Shown here in pieces: positions 12,601 through 24,140 of a DNA stretch of 64,000 nt. Position numbers and translations under genes: made by a program. How positions within the stretch are numbered: the stretch's first letter is position 1; each line of letters opens with the position of its first letter. Under the pieces are notes generated by a model. The model did not search any database and had not been told where the DNA came from. It saw only the letters and a list, made by a program, of their open reading frames with translations. Location of the stretch: positions 3,596,001 to 3,660,000 of the forward strand of contig NC_089426.1 of assembly GCF_013426205.1 (NCBI RefSeq), in the 5' to 3' direction. Origin of the DNA: Metarhizium brunneum. Taxonomy: Eukaryota; Ascomycota; Sordariomycetes; Hypocreales; Clavicipitaceae.

Positions 12601-13062
12601 AGCTCGTCATTGACAACCTTTGCCAGCCTTGGCTTTGGTTCTAAGCCTCCCCTTCCCGTTCAGCCTGGACCGCACGGAGCAGGACGTGGCTTGCGAGGCG
12701 TGCTGGACAACATTGTAACGGACGGAATGCGGGTGGCAACCGAAGTACGCCGGCGCATGGAGGAGGCGCAGAAGGAACTTGAGAAGAATGCGCTACCTGG
12801 GCAGCGACCTGAGGATGATGAGGAGGACGACGATGATATTGGCATCGCGGTCGGGGCTCGGAAAGGACCAGGCGGTCCCAGCGGGGATAACCGGTCCGTC
12901 AAGAGCTCTGATCGCGATTTACTAGACGGATTAGACGCAGGGGCAGGAGCATCATCGAAAGAGCAGGACCAGGACCTAATAGATGTCAACTCCGGAGAGG
13001 GACGACCGAGAGTGGAGACGGTTGCGGCTTCAGGAACCGGAGTAGTTGAATTCGAGGGGTAG
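9602..13062 (+). CDS. gyp2: GRAM/TBC/EF-hand Rab GTPase-activating protein (Gyp2/TBC1D8-9 type)
   Basis: Two exons, 9602-10027 and 10120-13062, joined at phase 0 across a 92-nt intron; 1122 aa. An N-terminal GRAM-like region (about residues 75-165) spans the splice. The TBC domain (about 280-575) has both catalytic fingers: the arginine motif IEKDLNR, and VGYCQAMN carrying the glutamine. An EF-hand-like loop DDDGDGKVDREG lies near residue 755, followed by long acidic, disordered segments. This order is that of TBC1D8/TBC1D9 and yeast Gyp2/Mdr1, which speed GTP hydrolysis on Ypt/Rab GTPases in membrane traffic. The target Rab cannot be read from sequence. The protein is longer than yeast Gyp2, mainly through its C-terminal extension. 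The start ATG follows a pyrimidine-rich leader. Confidence 0.9.
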
Positions 13063-13516
13063 TTGGAATCATTTGAATCTTTTTTCTCTCCCTTTTTCTC
13101 ATGAGCATCGTTTACGAGAAGAGGAGACGGCATGTGTTGTTGCTGTAATGGGACTATTATTGAATTTTTGTATTCTGGATCATAAGGATGGGGAGCATCA
13201 TGGCGCAGGGGGGGATCTTATGGGTGTGAAATGAACAGACATGAAGTTGATGGTCGATTATGGGAATTTCTGGTGGCGATTGTGACTGTCTTGCTAAACC
13301 AGCTGGGCATATCGAGTTGGATAGCGATAAGACCATGATGTATCGAATCGCAGCCTATTTCACGCATCTTCATCCCGTCAAGCACGTGCCCAGCCCCCAC
13401 CATTGGTCTAACATGTTGCATCATGTCTAGTTTCTACATACGCTGATGCCGTCCATGTATCGCTTTATCCCGAACCCACTCTACAAATGCTGTCCGCGCC
13501 CAGGTAAGCCCGTTGC
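13063..13516. other. Convergent 3' regions
   Basis: Non-coding DNA between the stops of the TBC gene (+) and the Nudix gene (-). No coding frame or repeat of note. Confidence 0.5.
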
Positions 13517-14188
13517 TTAGATATCATAGCCGGAAGCCACCATGTCCTCGATGGCCTTTTGTATCACCTCGCCGTCGGCGGCGACGCTCATCCTGCCCGC
13601 GGCGGCCCTGGCACCCACCCACTCGACCTGGTAGTGCTCCTCCCAGGCCTCCTTGGTGCCGTCGACGGGCCGCAGGCTTGAGTCCCCGCGCGCGACGTAC
13701 CAAAAGACCAGCTTGTAGGCCAAGGTGCCCGGGCACCTGTGGTGGCAGACGGCGACGGGCTCGCAGCTGCGCACGGCGGTGGTGACGTCCTCTGGGAAGC
13801 CGTCGGGGGTCCTGGCGACGAGGGGCAGCATGTCCTCTGTCGGGGTGGCCCTGGTGGCGACCCTGAGGGCCAGCGGCGCGACGGGGATGCCCGTCTCCTC
13901 GTGGGCCTCGCGGAGGGCGGCGGCGTGGATGTCCTCGCCGATGTTCTTGCGGCCCTTGGGCAGCTGCGTGATGCCCGTGTCCGGGTCGTGGACGATGGCG
14001 ACCTTGCGCGCGGCCGGGTCGACGATGACGCACCCGCACGAGACGATGAGGCCGGCCGACGGCGCGCATCGCACCAGGAACTCGGACGGGGGGATGGTGT
14101 TGTTGGACAGCGTGGCGCCGCGGGAGGCGAGCTCGTGCTCGAGCTGCGTGTGGCCTCTGCGGCCGGTGCCGTTGGGGACCTTTTCCAT
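13517..14188 (-). CDS. Nudix hydrolase
   Basis: Single exon, 223 aa. The Nudix box is complete and perfectly spaced: G(x5)E(x7)REAHEETGI, starting at the GRKNIGED segment near residue 78. Nudix enzymes hydrolyse a nucleoside diphosphate linked to another group using Mg bound by the REUXEE glutamates. The substrate cannot be told from the sequence. Start taken at the ATG in GCCATGG, a good fungal context; the frame stays open upstream to 14257 but without another ATG. The gene is strikingly GC-rich at third codon positions compared with its neighbours, so that the opposite strand also carries long open frames. It is tail to tail with the TBC gene. Confidence 0.88.
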   Translation of the reverse strand: MEKVPNGTGRRGHTQLEHELASRGATLSNNTIPPSEFLVRCAPSAGLIVSCGCVIVDPAARKVAIVHDPDTGITQLPKGRKNIGEDIHAAALREAHEETGIPVAPLALRVATRATPTEDMLPLVARTPDGFPEDVTTAVRSCEPVAVCHHRCPGTLAYKLVFWYVARGDSSLRPVDGTKEAWEEHYQVEWVGARAAAGRMSVAADGEVIQKAIEDMVASGYDI

Positions 14189-14872
14189 GGCTTTTATTTG
14201 CGGGTTTTGGGGACGTTTTTGGTGGTTGGGAGGAGGTTGATGCCGCGTGGGAGGCAATGTTCAATGGCTGGTATTTGTATGTTGAGGCTTGGTGTGCTTT
14301 GGTTTCGTGAGGGCCTCTGTGTAGTTGGGCTGGATAGTCATGAGACGTGGCGAGCAAGAGTCATCGGCGTGTACAGGCACGGCGAAGCACAACATGAGTT
14401 GTTTTTTTCTCTTTACATGAGGCTGCGCCCCGCCGCTGTACATGACGCCAGGCATGTTTGGTCACACCGAGATATGACGGCGAGGATGTAGAGGAGGATG
14501 TACGGGGAGAAGGGGTTGAAAGGGTCTGTCGTGGGGGGAGAATGAGGTGTGGGGGCGGAGAATTCAGATGGTTTGGATCTGTGTTGGGTTGACTTTTTGA
14601 AGGTTGTGGCTTGAGAGGCGTGAGAAATAAAGTGGTGGAGATGAGTTTTTTTATATCTTGTTGTGCTGCGGCATGGTTGACGACAACTATTGTTGGGTGG
14701 GAGAGAACAGCCACGATGGGCAGATTTCCGTAGAAATGTAATGTGTGGACTGTGTAATTATTTGGATAACGGCTCGGGTCAAAGAGTCTCGTTGAGTGTG
14801 AAGAGAAACTGAGAGGGAAGGCTCTGATAGACGTGAGTGAGTGGCCCTCGACCGGAGATTTTTCACGGGTTG

Positions 14873-14885
14873 TATATATATATAT
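14873..14885. repeat. TA microsatellite
   Basis: Six TA units in non-coding DNA upstream of the Nudix gene. Confidence 0.7.
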
Positions 14886-15435
14886 GATCCGTAGTGTTGA
14901 AAGAGGAACGTTTGCTTACTCTCTTGTATATCCTCACGACACCAGTGCAGTTTTGCTCATTTGAAAATGGGAACCCATTCTTTTGGGCCAAAGTGTTTCA
15001 TGCCGCATAACAGCTTGGACCGTGGCTGCTCTCAACGCCTGATTCCCACGTCGTACTTGACTTGTTGCGTTGGCCAAAGTCAAAACAATTGGCATCATTG
15101 GTGACAGCGGCACCAACTCTGAAAAGACCCAGCTGCGTAGCTCCCCATCACCCGCCCGGCACAAATAGGTGATGAATCCCGGCTTGGCAACGTTGGCGAT
15201 GTGTTGACAAATGGAGAAGATTAAAAACCGGCCCTCTCCCCTCCCGTCTGCTGTATCACCTCACCCTGGTTTCAAGCAGCGCAATTTATCGATTCCCTTT
15301 GATTTACAAGGAGCATGACCCATGATTTTGCATGAGTGATAGGCACATGTCGAATAGGCAACTTTCCATGTTCCCGTAGCCAACCGGTGGACATGCCGGA
15401 TTGAAACTCAGCCATCGCGTGACACAAGCTAAGCC

Positions 15436-15453
15436 ATTGGTATTGGTATTGGT
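15436..15453. promoter_or_regulatory. Triple ATTGGT (inverted CCAAT) array
   Basis: Three perfect head-to-tail copies of ATTGGT. Each contains ATTGG, the reverse complement of CCAAT, the core bound by the fungal Hap2/3/5 (CCAAT-binding) complex. It lies ~350 bp upstream of the SDR start. A chance microsatellite is the alternative; no binding data. Confidence 0.35.
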
Positions 15454-15801
15454 ATGCGGAAGCTCGGTTGTCGTAGCGCACACACCAATGCGTTCGAGTT
15501 GAAAGAGTTGTGTACGACTCTAGGAATAATCAATGCGGCATGTGTTAACCTGTATAGAAAAAATGCTGTACTTGACATGCTTTGCATTGATCGATTGATG
15601 AGGTCGACGGTGATCCGGTGGGGCATCTTGCACTCGTCAACGTCAGGTTTGGCGCCATTATGTCACCATGATGTCGACCGGTATATCCACACACGCACAA
15701 CGTCTGGTACTCTTTCCAGATTTCCGAGACGCATTTGATTCCAGTAAACCTCCAAACGGCATCGCTATTATTCACACCACACATCCTCCAGCTCGATCGA
15801 A

Positions 15802-16787
15802 ATGTCAACGATTCTAGTTGTCGGGGCCACCAGAGGTCTGGGTGCCAGTCTAGTGAAGCAGTATGCGGCGACTGCCGCCAACGTCGTGTATGGAACTGCT
15901 CGCTCTAGCGCGATCCCCTCTGGGTTTCCGGAACACGTCAAGTGGCTCAACGGTGTCGACTTGGCCAAGAGTTCTGTTGGAGACGACATTGTTAAGCTTC
16001 TCGGCGACACCAAGCCCTTGTCGACACTTGTGAGTATCCTTGGAGACGACACGAGACAAACATGTCGGTTGAGCCATTAACATGCAAGAACCACAGATAA
16101 TCACCGCTGGTCACTTCTCCACAGAGGACATCAGCGCTGAAAAGGGCCCAAATTGGGATCAAGAGCTCCAAATGTACACGACTAGTTCCGTTGCACCAGT
16201 CTTTATTGTCCACCGGCTTGTTCACGCTGGGCTGCTGCACCAAGGGTCCAAAGTTATCTTGGTGTCTTCCGAGGCTGGGAGCATAGGGCTCCGCCACGAG
16301 AAGGAGGGCGGTGGCAACTATGCTCATCATGCTAGCAAGTCGGCGCTCAACATGGTTGGCAAGCTACTTAGTTTGGACTTGAAGGAGAAAGGTGTGATAA
16401 TCAGTATTGTCCATCCTGGATTTATGCGAACCGACATGACGAAAGGAGTCGGCTATGACAAATACTGGGACGCTGGAGGCGGTGAGTTCATACATGTTGA
16501 CATCTGCTCCCATCCTCACAGCCCATGAATCAGATCTGACGACTTCATTGCAGCTGTCACATCCGACGAAGCCGCCTCGACCCTTATCCAGTGGACTGAT
16601 CATGTAGATATTTCCAAAACTGGGGAGTACTGGGCGCCCAGAGGGCCAGGTCAGTGCACTACTTTTTCGACCCTCCTCCGGGGGGATGTTTTCTCCTGCT
16701 GATATGCGTGCGTTGTCAGGTGATATTGGTACAGTTGAAGAAACTATGGGGAAGAATCTGGAAACTCCCCTACATCTGCCATGGTGA
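15802..16787 (+). CDS. Atypical short-chain dehydrogenase/reductase (C-factor/sniffer-like)
   Basis: Four exons: 15802-16029, 16097-16481, 16554-16649 and 16720-16787; 258 aa, all phases consistent. Donors are GTGAGT, GTGAGT and GTCAGT. The N-terminus has the Rossmann dinucleotide motif GATRGLG right after the first beta strand (STILVV), and VILVSSEAGSIG carries the usual serine region. The expected YxxxK is altered: the sequence reads NYAHHASK, so the position four before the lysine is His, with a Tyr at minus six. The remaining body (HPGFMRTDMTKG) is typical of the carbonyl-reductase-like SDRs related to bacterial C-factor. Fold and NAD(P) binding are well supported; the reaction is unknown, and it may be weak or use a shifted tyrosine. 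Confidence 0.87.
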
Positions 16788-18893
16788 CGAGGCTTGAGCT
16801 GAATATGACGCTTCTCTTGCTCGACTCTTTATTGGTGATTGGGCATCTCGGCCACCACGCTGCAATCCCCGTTGCCATCGACTGAATTATACTGTGTCGT
16901 TGAGATTTGTTTGTGTACCGGAAGACTTCGACTTGATACTAGTAGTACAGGTATTAATTCACTCAGAGCCACATGTCACAAGCATGAGCCCCTGCTTCTG
17001 ACCACGCCCTGGATAGTAATCGACGCAATGGTGGAGACTGTACGGAGTACGTATTTCGGCCACTGTCAGATTGACAGCTTTCTTCAGTGGCGCAATTACT
17101 AAACCAACTCAGTAAAATACCCATGTGATAATCCAGGCCGGGGAGTAAGTACTACCACTTAATTAGGATCTACTACGGTAACCACGCACTTGTCGTGTCT
17201 TGTCACAAGGTGAAAATACAAAGGCGCTATCGGGTTGCCAAATTATATGGAGTACCTGAAGACAAATCATCTCTCCGTGGGTGTGCATGAGTTGTGCAGC
17301 GCAAGTCGGGCGAAGAGTCTCTGGCAAGATATACTGGGGATCGCATCTAAGTTTCTAATTGCGTGTAAGATATTACAGCGGTGTACCCCAGCCGGCCAGA
17401 TACGTTTTGTCCGTCTTCCACTTAATATAAGAGGATCCGTAGAGCTTAGTGTCGAGGGGCCTTGCCTTGTAGTACGTTATTGTGACTCCGGAACGTGGTT
17501 GGAGCGAGCACACTTGAGCTTTGAGAAGAATTGTCTCTTGGAACAAGCATTCGTGCAAAGCGCGTCTAAGATCTGAAGTCGGCTCAAGACGAGCAAGCGA
17601 CTCCTTACGGGAGACGCTGTTGGATGTCTGCACGTCCACAGTTTCATATTGCGGTCGTCATTTATGGCCCTCTTTCATTTGCGGCAGAGCCTTGCACCCA
17701 GGCTTCAATACGAGAAGTGACCGGAGGCATGCAGGCCGGGGGGCCAGAGCGATTGTGCTTCCAATTTCAACTAAATTGGCGATGCCATTTCGACCAGAGA
17801 GAGCAGAAATGATTTATCATAGAGGCATAACGCTTTCGAGGCTATTCCGTATAACCAGAACATATTTCGTGCCGCGGCCATTTGTGGTTTCGGGCTCCTC
17901 TCTCGGCCAGCAGTCCGCAAAAAGAAGAAAGAGTGGTGATTCGGCCGTGAGCTTGTTGGAATGCGGCCAACGTCATTGTCGTTCGGCTCAGGGGCTGCGG
18001 GTCATGTTGGGTAGCGCTGGGCAAGGGAATTAATTACCCCCGTCCAATATTATACTTTAATAATACTACTATGCCCCCGATTTAACGAGTTGATGAGTTG
18101 ACGAGGCCCACGAGAAGGTGGGCAAGGTGGCATTGTACGGCGGGGTGCATGGCCATACCCAACGCAGATCTCACACAGTGTAACAACCAGGGCATAAATC
18201 CCGTAGATTGCATGGCTATTTGCGCCTTTTGGCGATGTGGAAGGCCAAAAAAGGGGTTGTCCTATTTGCACGACCCATAAATCGCTGCGAAAAGGAGGTT
18301 TGAACATTCCAATGCTGAGTATGGACGGATCCAGGGCATTTCTGCACAACGCCGAATGCTTCAATAGTTTAGACGGATAAGTCTCCCTCCTTGAGCGTAG
18401 TTTTACTCTTGCTGGCAATAGCGAGACCATATGTATTCCGCCCATGAGGGGATAATGACGAGGTTTTGGCCGGCGCACAAATTGGATTCTGCTCGGCTCG
18501 TCGTCCAATAGCCAAAATCAACGACACTTTGGTGAAAGCGATAACCTCTTCCAGCCATATGGGGTAAAGAACCCTGGGACAGCTGCCACTGTACATGGAC
18601 CTGGGTGTGAATTGACCAGTATCCATGTCGGCGCTAACTACGTAGCGTTGATGTCGTCGCTCGAGCTCATCTACTGATGTATGTACGGAGCAATACTGTT
18701 CATCTATCAGCTTCTGCCATCAAATCTGTTGGTGGACCAAAGAGAATGATGCCCGGGGCAAAGGTGGGAATAATAAATAGCAATACCAGGAAGAACTCCG
18801 TACATATGTACACAGCATTGTGTCAGCCAAGCACCTGCCAGCCTAGGTCAGTAGCAGCCAAGTATCTACCCCATCGTGCTTTTCGAAGGACAG

Positions 18894-18909
18894 TACTCCG
18901 TACTCCGTA
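18894..18909. repeat. Two overlapping copies of the TACTCCGTA motif
   Basis: TACTCCGTA occurs at 18894-18902 and 18901-18909, sharing two bases. This 9-mer or its complement TACGGAGTA is found exactly at 73, 747, 5732, 6491, 17041, 18894, 18901, 19128, 32729, 38380, 43586, 45847, 59270, 60279 and 60599, all outside coding exons. Confidence 0.8.
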
Positions 18910-18973
18910 CCTGGTAATCGATAGCTTGTGGAGTTGAACACTGGGGTCGTTTCTCGAACCATGGAGGCCTACC

Positions 18974-18983
18974 TACTTAAGTA
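18974..18983. repeat. Palindrome TACTTAAGTA
   Basis: A perfect 10-bp palindrome, found again at 23876-23885 and 38499-38508. Variants TACTTAGGTA (758-767) and TACCTAGGTA (53884-53893) share the outer arms. All are intergenic. Confidence 0.75.
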
Positions 18984-20797
18984 CATACTTAATTTGCCGT
19001 TCCATGCGCCTCTCTGAAGTGGTTGAGTGGGTTGAAGCGACATTTGAAAGTCGCATTTTGCAAGTTGGGCTTCAAAGCTCCTGCTGTTTTTGTTAGGCAG
19101 ACACCAACCATACGTAAACGATCGTGGTACTCCGTACTCACGTGCCGAATGCTCAGTGCTAGAGACAGACTGGGACATTTGGACCGTAAATGTGCAAAAT
19201 GTGCATATATGTGTATATTTGTGCTTGCAAATATTGTAGAAAACACCAGCACGTAGACGTCGATAAAGCCTCGTCTCAATTCGACGTCCTCTTGCATTTG
19301 CACAGCATCTATCCAGGAGAAAAAAGTGTTATGCTCACCACCTTGGAATACATCGCCCGCCACTACGATTTGGCAATACAAGACAGGCAGTGTCTGATCT
19401 GACCCGGCAATCGTTGAGGAATTCAGAAACTATTGACCTCTCGATTTTGGGGGTCTTCTGTACCTGACAACATTAAAGCGCCCGAGACACCATCATCATC
19501 ACCAGGTGGAAGAGCTGCTGCCTGTGATCGAGCCGGCCTGTTGCATACCAGTGTTTGCCCAGCCGCAGCCGTGTCAGATCTTGGCTAAACAAGGCCAGAG
19601 GCAAGAGAAACAAAGCGGCCAAGCGAATCTCGTTCTGCGTTGGTACCGCCGGCTACCGCTGGCACAGTGACGGAGCAAGCGACGAGGTTGAAGTCTAGAT
19701 TGGCCACGACGTTGAACCACTTTTTACTTTCTTGTCCAACTTTAATCGAGGAATACGATACAGAGGCAACGGCAGGATCCCAAAAGTCGACTTGACAGCT
19801 CGACAACACCCTCTCGCCGTGGCGCCGACCACTTGCAGCCAGCCCCGAGCCAGCCTCAAGCCAGTTCAAAATCGTGCCTGCGAATCTCTCAGCTGCTCGA
19901 TCGCCCAAAAAGCAACCATTTGCCACGATCCCTGGTCTTTGGCACCACTAGGCCCCCCCACCGTGCATCTCAACTTCAGGACTCGGGCCCAGAGCCCATC
20001 CGGATCCCCAATTTTCACGCCGCCATTTCTGTGCGCAGAGCGGAACTACGCCCCCCATTGAGTTCTGCTCTCAGAGCCTTGGCCACGACGACGCGTCGAT
20101 ATCCCAGCAAGCCCATTTAGATAGACCCTGAGCCTCGCCTGCTCTCGTCTTCAAACCGCGCCGCTCCCATTCCTCACCATTGTTGCACGGCCCCTCAGAT
20201 TCGGCCCTCAGGCTTCACTTGCACACTTCGAATCCGCTTGACGGCGAATCGACTGCATGACGAACTCTGCCTTGTTCCGTCTTGTGCTCGTCAACTGGTG
20301 CTCTTTGACCGACAGGAAGGGACGTTCGGCCCAGTGCAGACCGAGGTCGTACCAATATCCAGCCTGATCAGCTGCGTCACGCGGCACCTTGCGTATCTCT
20401 GGTCCCTTCTCCTAACAAACGGTTTCCATCCATCCTCGCGCCCCCTTTACGGCCCGCTGTTGCCAAGGGCTTGCGAAACGCATATCTTGTCGGCATCGGT
20501 TTTGGGCGATTGACGCACTGCTTCGCCCCTTCTCAAACGACAAACCCCTGGATCTTAAAGACGCCCCGCCATCTACTGGCTGTAGCCGCCCTTCTGCCCG
20601 TTTCACCGCAACGGGGAAACTACCATCGCGCCTTTCCTATTGGCATGATATCCGGCCTGTGCACCAAGGCCCGAGGAATTTGACCACCCACAAGAGGCCT
20701 TTCTTTGACTGACAGGTTTCTAATTTGTATCCTTTGTTTTTAATCGATTACGGACCACACTCTCCGGGGCTGCATTATTCCTTGCCAGCCAGTCAAA

Positions 20798-22916
20798 ATG
20801 TCTAGCCCAAGCCCTTTCCAGCAAGGTAAGCTGTGCAGTGTGCTCATGGACGCTCGTGGGCGACGCATGTGCTCATGTCTGGCCATGACCCCTCTCCCTC
20901 CTTGGCAAGGGCATGGAGCATTCGTCGTCATTGACCGTTGTGCAATGCCCGCCGCTGGCATGTCTCCTCGAGTTCGGTGCGCGCATTGTCTGCCGATCCC
21001 CTTGATTTGGCTGCTGTCGTGGCAGGTGGAGGAGATTGTCGCGTTTCATCTTGTTTCGTCGGTTCGCACATGCATGAATCAGATTCCAAAACTAACTCTT
21101 TATATCTCTTGCATAGGGCAACTCCCCTCTCCAGGACTGTCAATCAACCTGTCCTCCAACAACCCTTTTCGCAACCGGGCAGCGTCGCCTGCCAGCCTTG
21201 ATGCTGCCTTTGCAACGTCGACCAACTCGCCCTTTGACGACCCTACGCCTATCCAGAGACCTCTATCGCGAAATCCTTTCCTTGACCAATCCCAGCAACC
21301 TTTGAAGTCGCCGGGTGGTATTTCCAACAAGTCTGAGCACAAGTCGCTCTCCGCTGAAGATATATTTGTATGTTTGCGTGACCATGCACAAAGCCGCCGT
21401 CGCCAGCACGGCAACGGCCATCACACCAATTCGCACGAGACCGACAGAGTGACCAGGGCTGGATCGACCTATTGGCTAACAAATGTTTCCAGGATTCACT
21501 GACACTCGACGACACAATGCAAAACGATAAGTTGCCTCCGCCGTTGATTGCCCAGCGACGCCCATCAGACCAGGTTCCCGCTGCTCGTCCTGGGGAATCT
21601 CAACAGCCTGGCGACAAGCACCGACTTGCCAAGTCACAAGAAGAAGCCATGCGGGCAAGGAAACCAGGTCCAGGTCCAGGTCCAGGTCCAGGTCCAACAC
21701 CCAACCCCGCAACATCAAGGTCTCCTCAGAGGAAACCGGTCCGACGTCCGCGACGAAATTCAGACTCATCCGTTATGGACTTCAATGCTCAGCCCATTAC
21801 AGCCGAAGAAATGAAAATAATTGAGGAGCACCGCATGCGAGACCGACAACGCCGTGAAAAGACCGCTCGTGAAAAAGGGAGCCGGGATAAGGAAAGTCTG
21901 GAGGGCCGTGAGCCTCGTGACAAGGAGCGAGAGGGTAAAGGACGGACCAAGTCTGGTCGCCCAAGCCGACGAATGGATATAATCGACCAGCTGGATGCAA
22001 CCAGCATATATGGCACTGGCCGTAAGTTGTATTGATCATTACTTGCATATTTCCCCATCTGATCAAACGTCGTCTGTTAGTTTTCCATCATGATGGCCCA
22101 TTCGATGCCTTGAACCCGCATCGAAATAAGCACAGCAGCAGGCGCGCTCCAATGCAAGCCTTTCCCAAGGACTCTCTCAACAATTCACTGGGTGGTGCCG
22201 GGCCTCTTAATCGGAACCCGGATCATGCCACTTTCTTGGGTCACGGCACAGATGAAGCATTCCGCGATTACTCTGGCGGCACGAAGAACAAGAATGGATA
22301 CAACTACCCAGGTGGCTCAAGTGCAGAGCCAGCGATTTTTGATCCCATCGCTCGTGGATCCCTGGTTCATGGAGATGAAAGCTACGGCTTAGGTACCTCT
22401 ACCTTCCTCGAGGGCACACCTGCTGCACGAAGCGCAATCGTCCGAAGACAGGTAGAACAGCAGCAAGAGATTGTCGACAACGGTTTGCAACGCAAGAAGT
22501 CGCTAGCACAGCGAATTCGGCACATCAACAACAAACCCCGAGATTTTTCATCTGGCAGAATGACAAATCCCGACGCAGTATCCACCAAGCGATCCCCAGA
22601 TGGCACGCCGTTTGCCTCTAGTGTAGGCTCCGAACCTAACCCTTTCTTCGCTGAGTTTAGCAAAGGTGAGGAGAGCATCAGTGTCAGACCTCGGGGCGGA
22701 GCAAAGTCCCCAGCCAGCCCACCAGCGATCCCCCGGAGGTTATCTGGATCAGCTCTGGAACGACGAGCCACTGCAGACGCGATGATGCCAGGGGAGGACA
22801 GCCCTCCTGCCAAACCAACTGGTATTATAGGTCGAATGAAGAGTTTGAAGGGTGGACGAAGGCCTAAGAATACAGACACCAACACTCAACTCGCAGGGTC
22901 TGGAATGGCAATCTAA
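20798..22916 (+). CDS. pal1: Cell morphology protein Pal1
   Basis: Four exons: 20798-20825, 21117-21367, 21493-22021 and 22081-22916; 547 aa with phases 1, 0 and 1 at the joins. Exon 4 opens with LFHHDGPFDALNPHRNKH and continues to RRAPMQAFP, the signature of the Pal1 domain, which also covers the basic, Glu/Arg-rich exon 3 (about residues 95-300). Pal1 proteins sit at the cortex of growing tips and at endocytic sites and help keep cylindrical cell shape; yeast Pal1 binds the Ede1/Sla2 endocytic layer. NPF motifs (SNNPFRNR, EPNPFFAEF), which bind EH domains such as Ede1, occur in exons 2 and 4. A (CCAGGT)5 repeat encodes a Pro-Gly run in exon 3. The first intron (291 nt) is long for this window. 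Confidence 0.9.
21664..21693 (+). repeat. (CCAGGT)5 hexanucleotide repeat in pal1
   Basis: Five perfect CCAGGT units inside exon 3 of pal1, read as alternating Pro and Gly. The length being a multiple of three bases, changes in copy number would keep frame. Confidence 0.9.
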
Positions 22917-24140
22917 ACTGTTGCAGGGAAATGGTGGGAAAAGTAGGCATCATCGCAGCACTGACGCTATGACGCGATCTGTGCGGTACTGTCCGCCGTG
23001 ACAGCAGTTGGAGGAGCTGCAAGTGACAGTGGTTCACACGTCTTCTGTCAGTGGTCTGGGAGAAGAGAAATGTGGTTTCTTGCGACGCCTGAAGCTCCAG
23101 CTCAAAACGGCTGTGCGCACTTGGCCGCAATTACCGGCAACCATGTGCGGGTTACGCAGCCTGCTACGATACTCAGCCGAGATAATTACTTGGCATCGGT
23201 GATATTCATTGTGTAAAGGCGTGGGAGGGAGTTTGGGAAGACGATAGAAGACTGGCGTACCTGGACCTAAATTGAGACGTCTGCAAAGCGTCAGTAGCAA
23301 CTCGTGGTCATCTGTCGGCCTTCGATAGATTTGTATGCACCGTCGGGATCAGTTTCTTATCTTGTTGGGCTTTCTTTGAGATTGGAGGAGAGGGCACTTC
23401 CATGTGCGAAATACTTGGCAGATTGCTATGAGTAGACGTTTATTTTAAATTATGCTGAAAGTGCATCATCAGACACATTTTGGGCTGTTTACTACTGTGC
23501 AAGGTGAATGCTCGCCTAGATCCTTGCTCATAGTCACTCAAATGAAGTATCGTGAGACATGGCGCCTTGATGGCACGTTCAGCTAGCCTCCGAGTTTGTT
23601 CCAAAACAACATTTGGATCTGACCAAAAGACCAATTGAAATATGCTCTGATGACGAAGCACGCCGTGCAGGTACGAGAATTTCGACAAGGCATTGGCTGT
23701 GAAAGGCACACGGACATGCCCGCTCGAGAAAAATGAAGACCGACTAACGGCATCACCTTTTGGTAGCGATAATTTAAATACGATGTACAATGCTCGTCGA
23801 GTCTCAAACCCCTCCGAGTAAAAATACAACGTAGTTGCCCTTCCTTGCAACCCTTGCAGTTAGCCTTCATATAACTACTTAAGTACCAAGACATGACGTT
23901 GTCATCTTCCCGTCTTGGTATTGTCAACGTCTCCTATTGGCTGGGTCCGTCATGCAGCGTGTCGAACACAAGCTCCACCACCTGCCACATGAACTTGGCC
24001 TCGACATCAACATCGACTTTTTATCGACCGTGTGACCCAATCCGCGCTCTACATTCATCCAGTCCACGCAGTACGTGTAATATCATGTCCACGCATGTAG
24101 ATTCAATGACGGGAAAACGGTAGCACGTCACTCGCCCAGC
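22917..24140. other. Intergenic, pal1 to Rad51-like gene
   Basis: 3' region of pal1 followed by the promoter of the next gene. Contains the palindrome TACTTAAGTA (23876-23885). A 136-codon minus-strand frame (23440-23850) has no good ATG at its start and no motif. Confidence 0.5.

Larger units (their letters stand above)
14189..15801. other. Divergent intergenic region, Nudix/SDR
   Basis: 1.6 kb between the starts of two divergent genes. It contains a TA run (14873-14885) and a triple ATTGGT array (15436-15453). No gene seen; scattered frames are short and lack motifs. Confidence 0.5.
16788..20797. other. 4-kb gene-poor stretch upstream of pal1
   Basis: No coding frame is convincing. ATG frames such as 17521-18033 (+) and 18050-18508 (-) overlap others, have irregular composition and show no known motif. 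The stretch holds TACGGAGTA at 17041-17049, overlapping TACTCCGTA copies at 18894-18909, another at 19128-19136 and the palindrome TACTTAAGTA at 18974-18983. From about 19480 onward the DNA is C/T-rich and G-poor, which suggests a long promoter or leader for pal1, with several short upstream ATG frames. Confidence 0.45.

Noticed and set aside
13524..14357. 277-codon minus-strand frame overlapping the Nudix gene
   Set aside because: His/Arg/Pro-rich shadow produced by high third-position GC; the adjacent frame carries the perfect Nudix box.
17521..18508. Frames on both strands (170 and 152 codons) as a possible decayed transposase
   Set aside because: I could not find a DDE, hAT or Mutator-type motif, zinc knuckle or terminal repeats.
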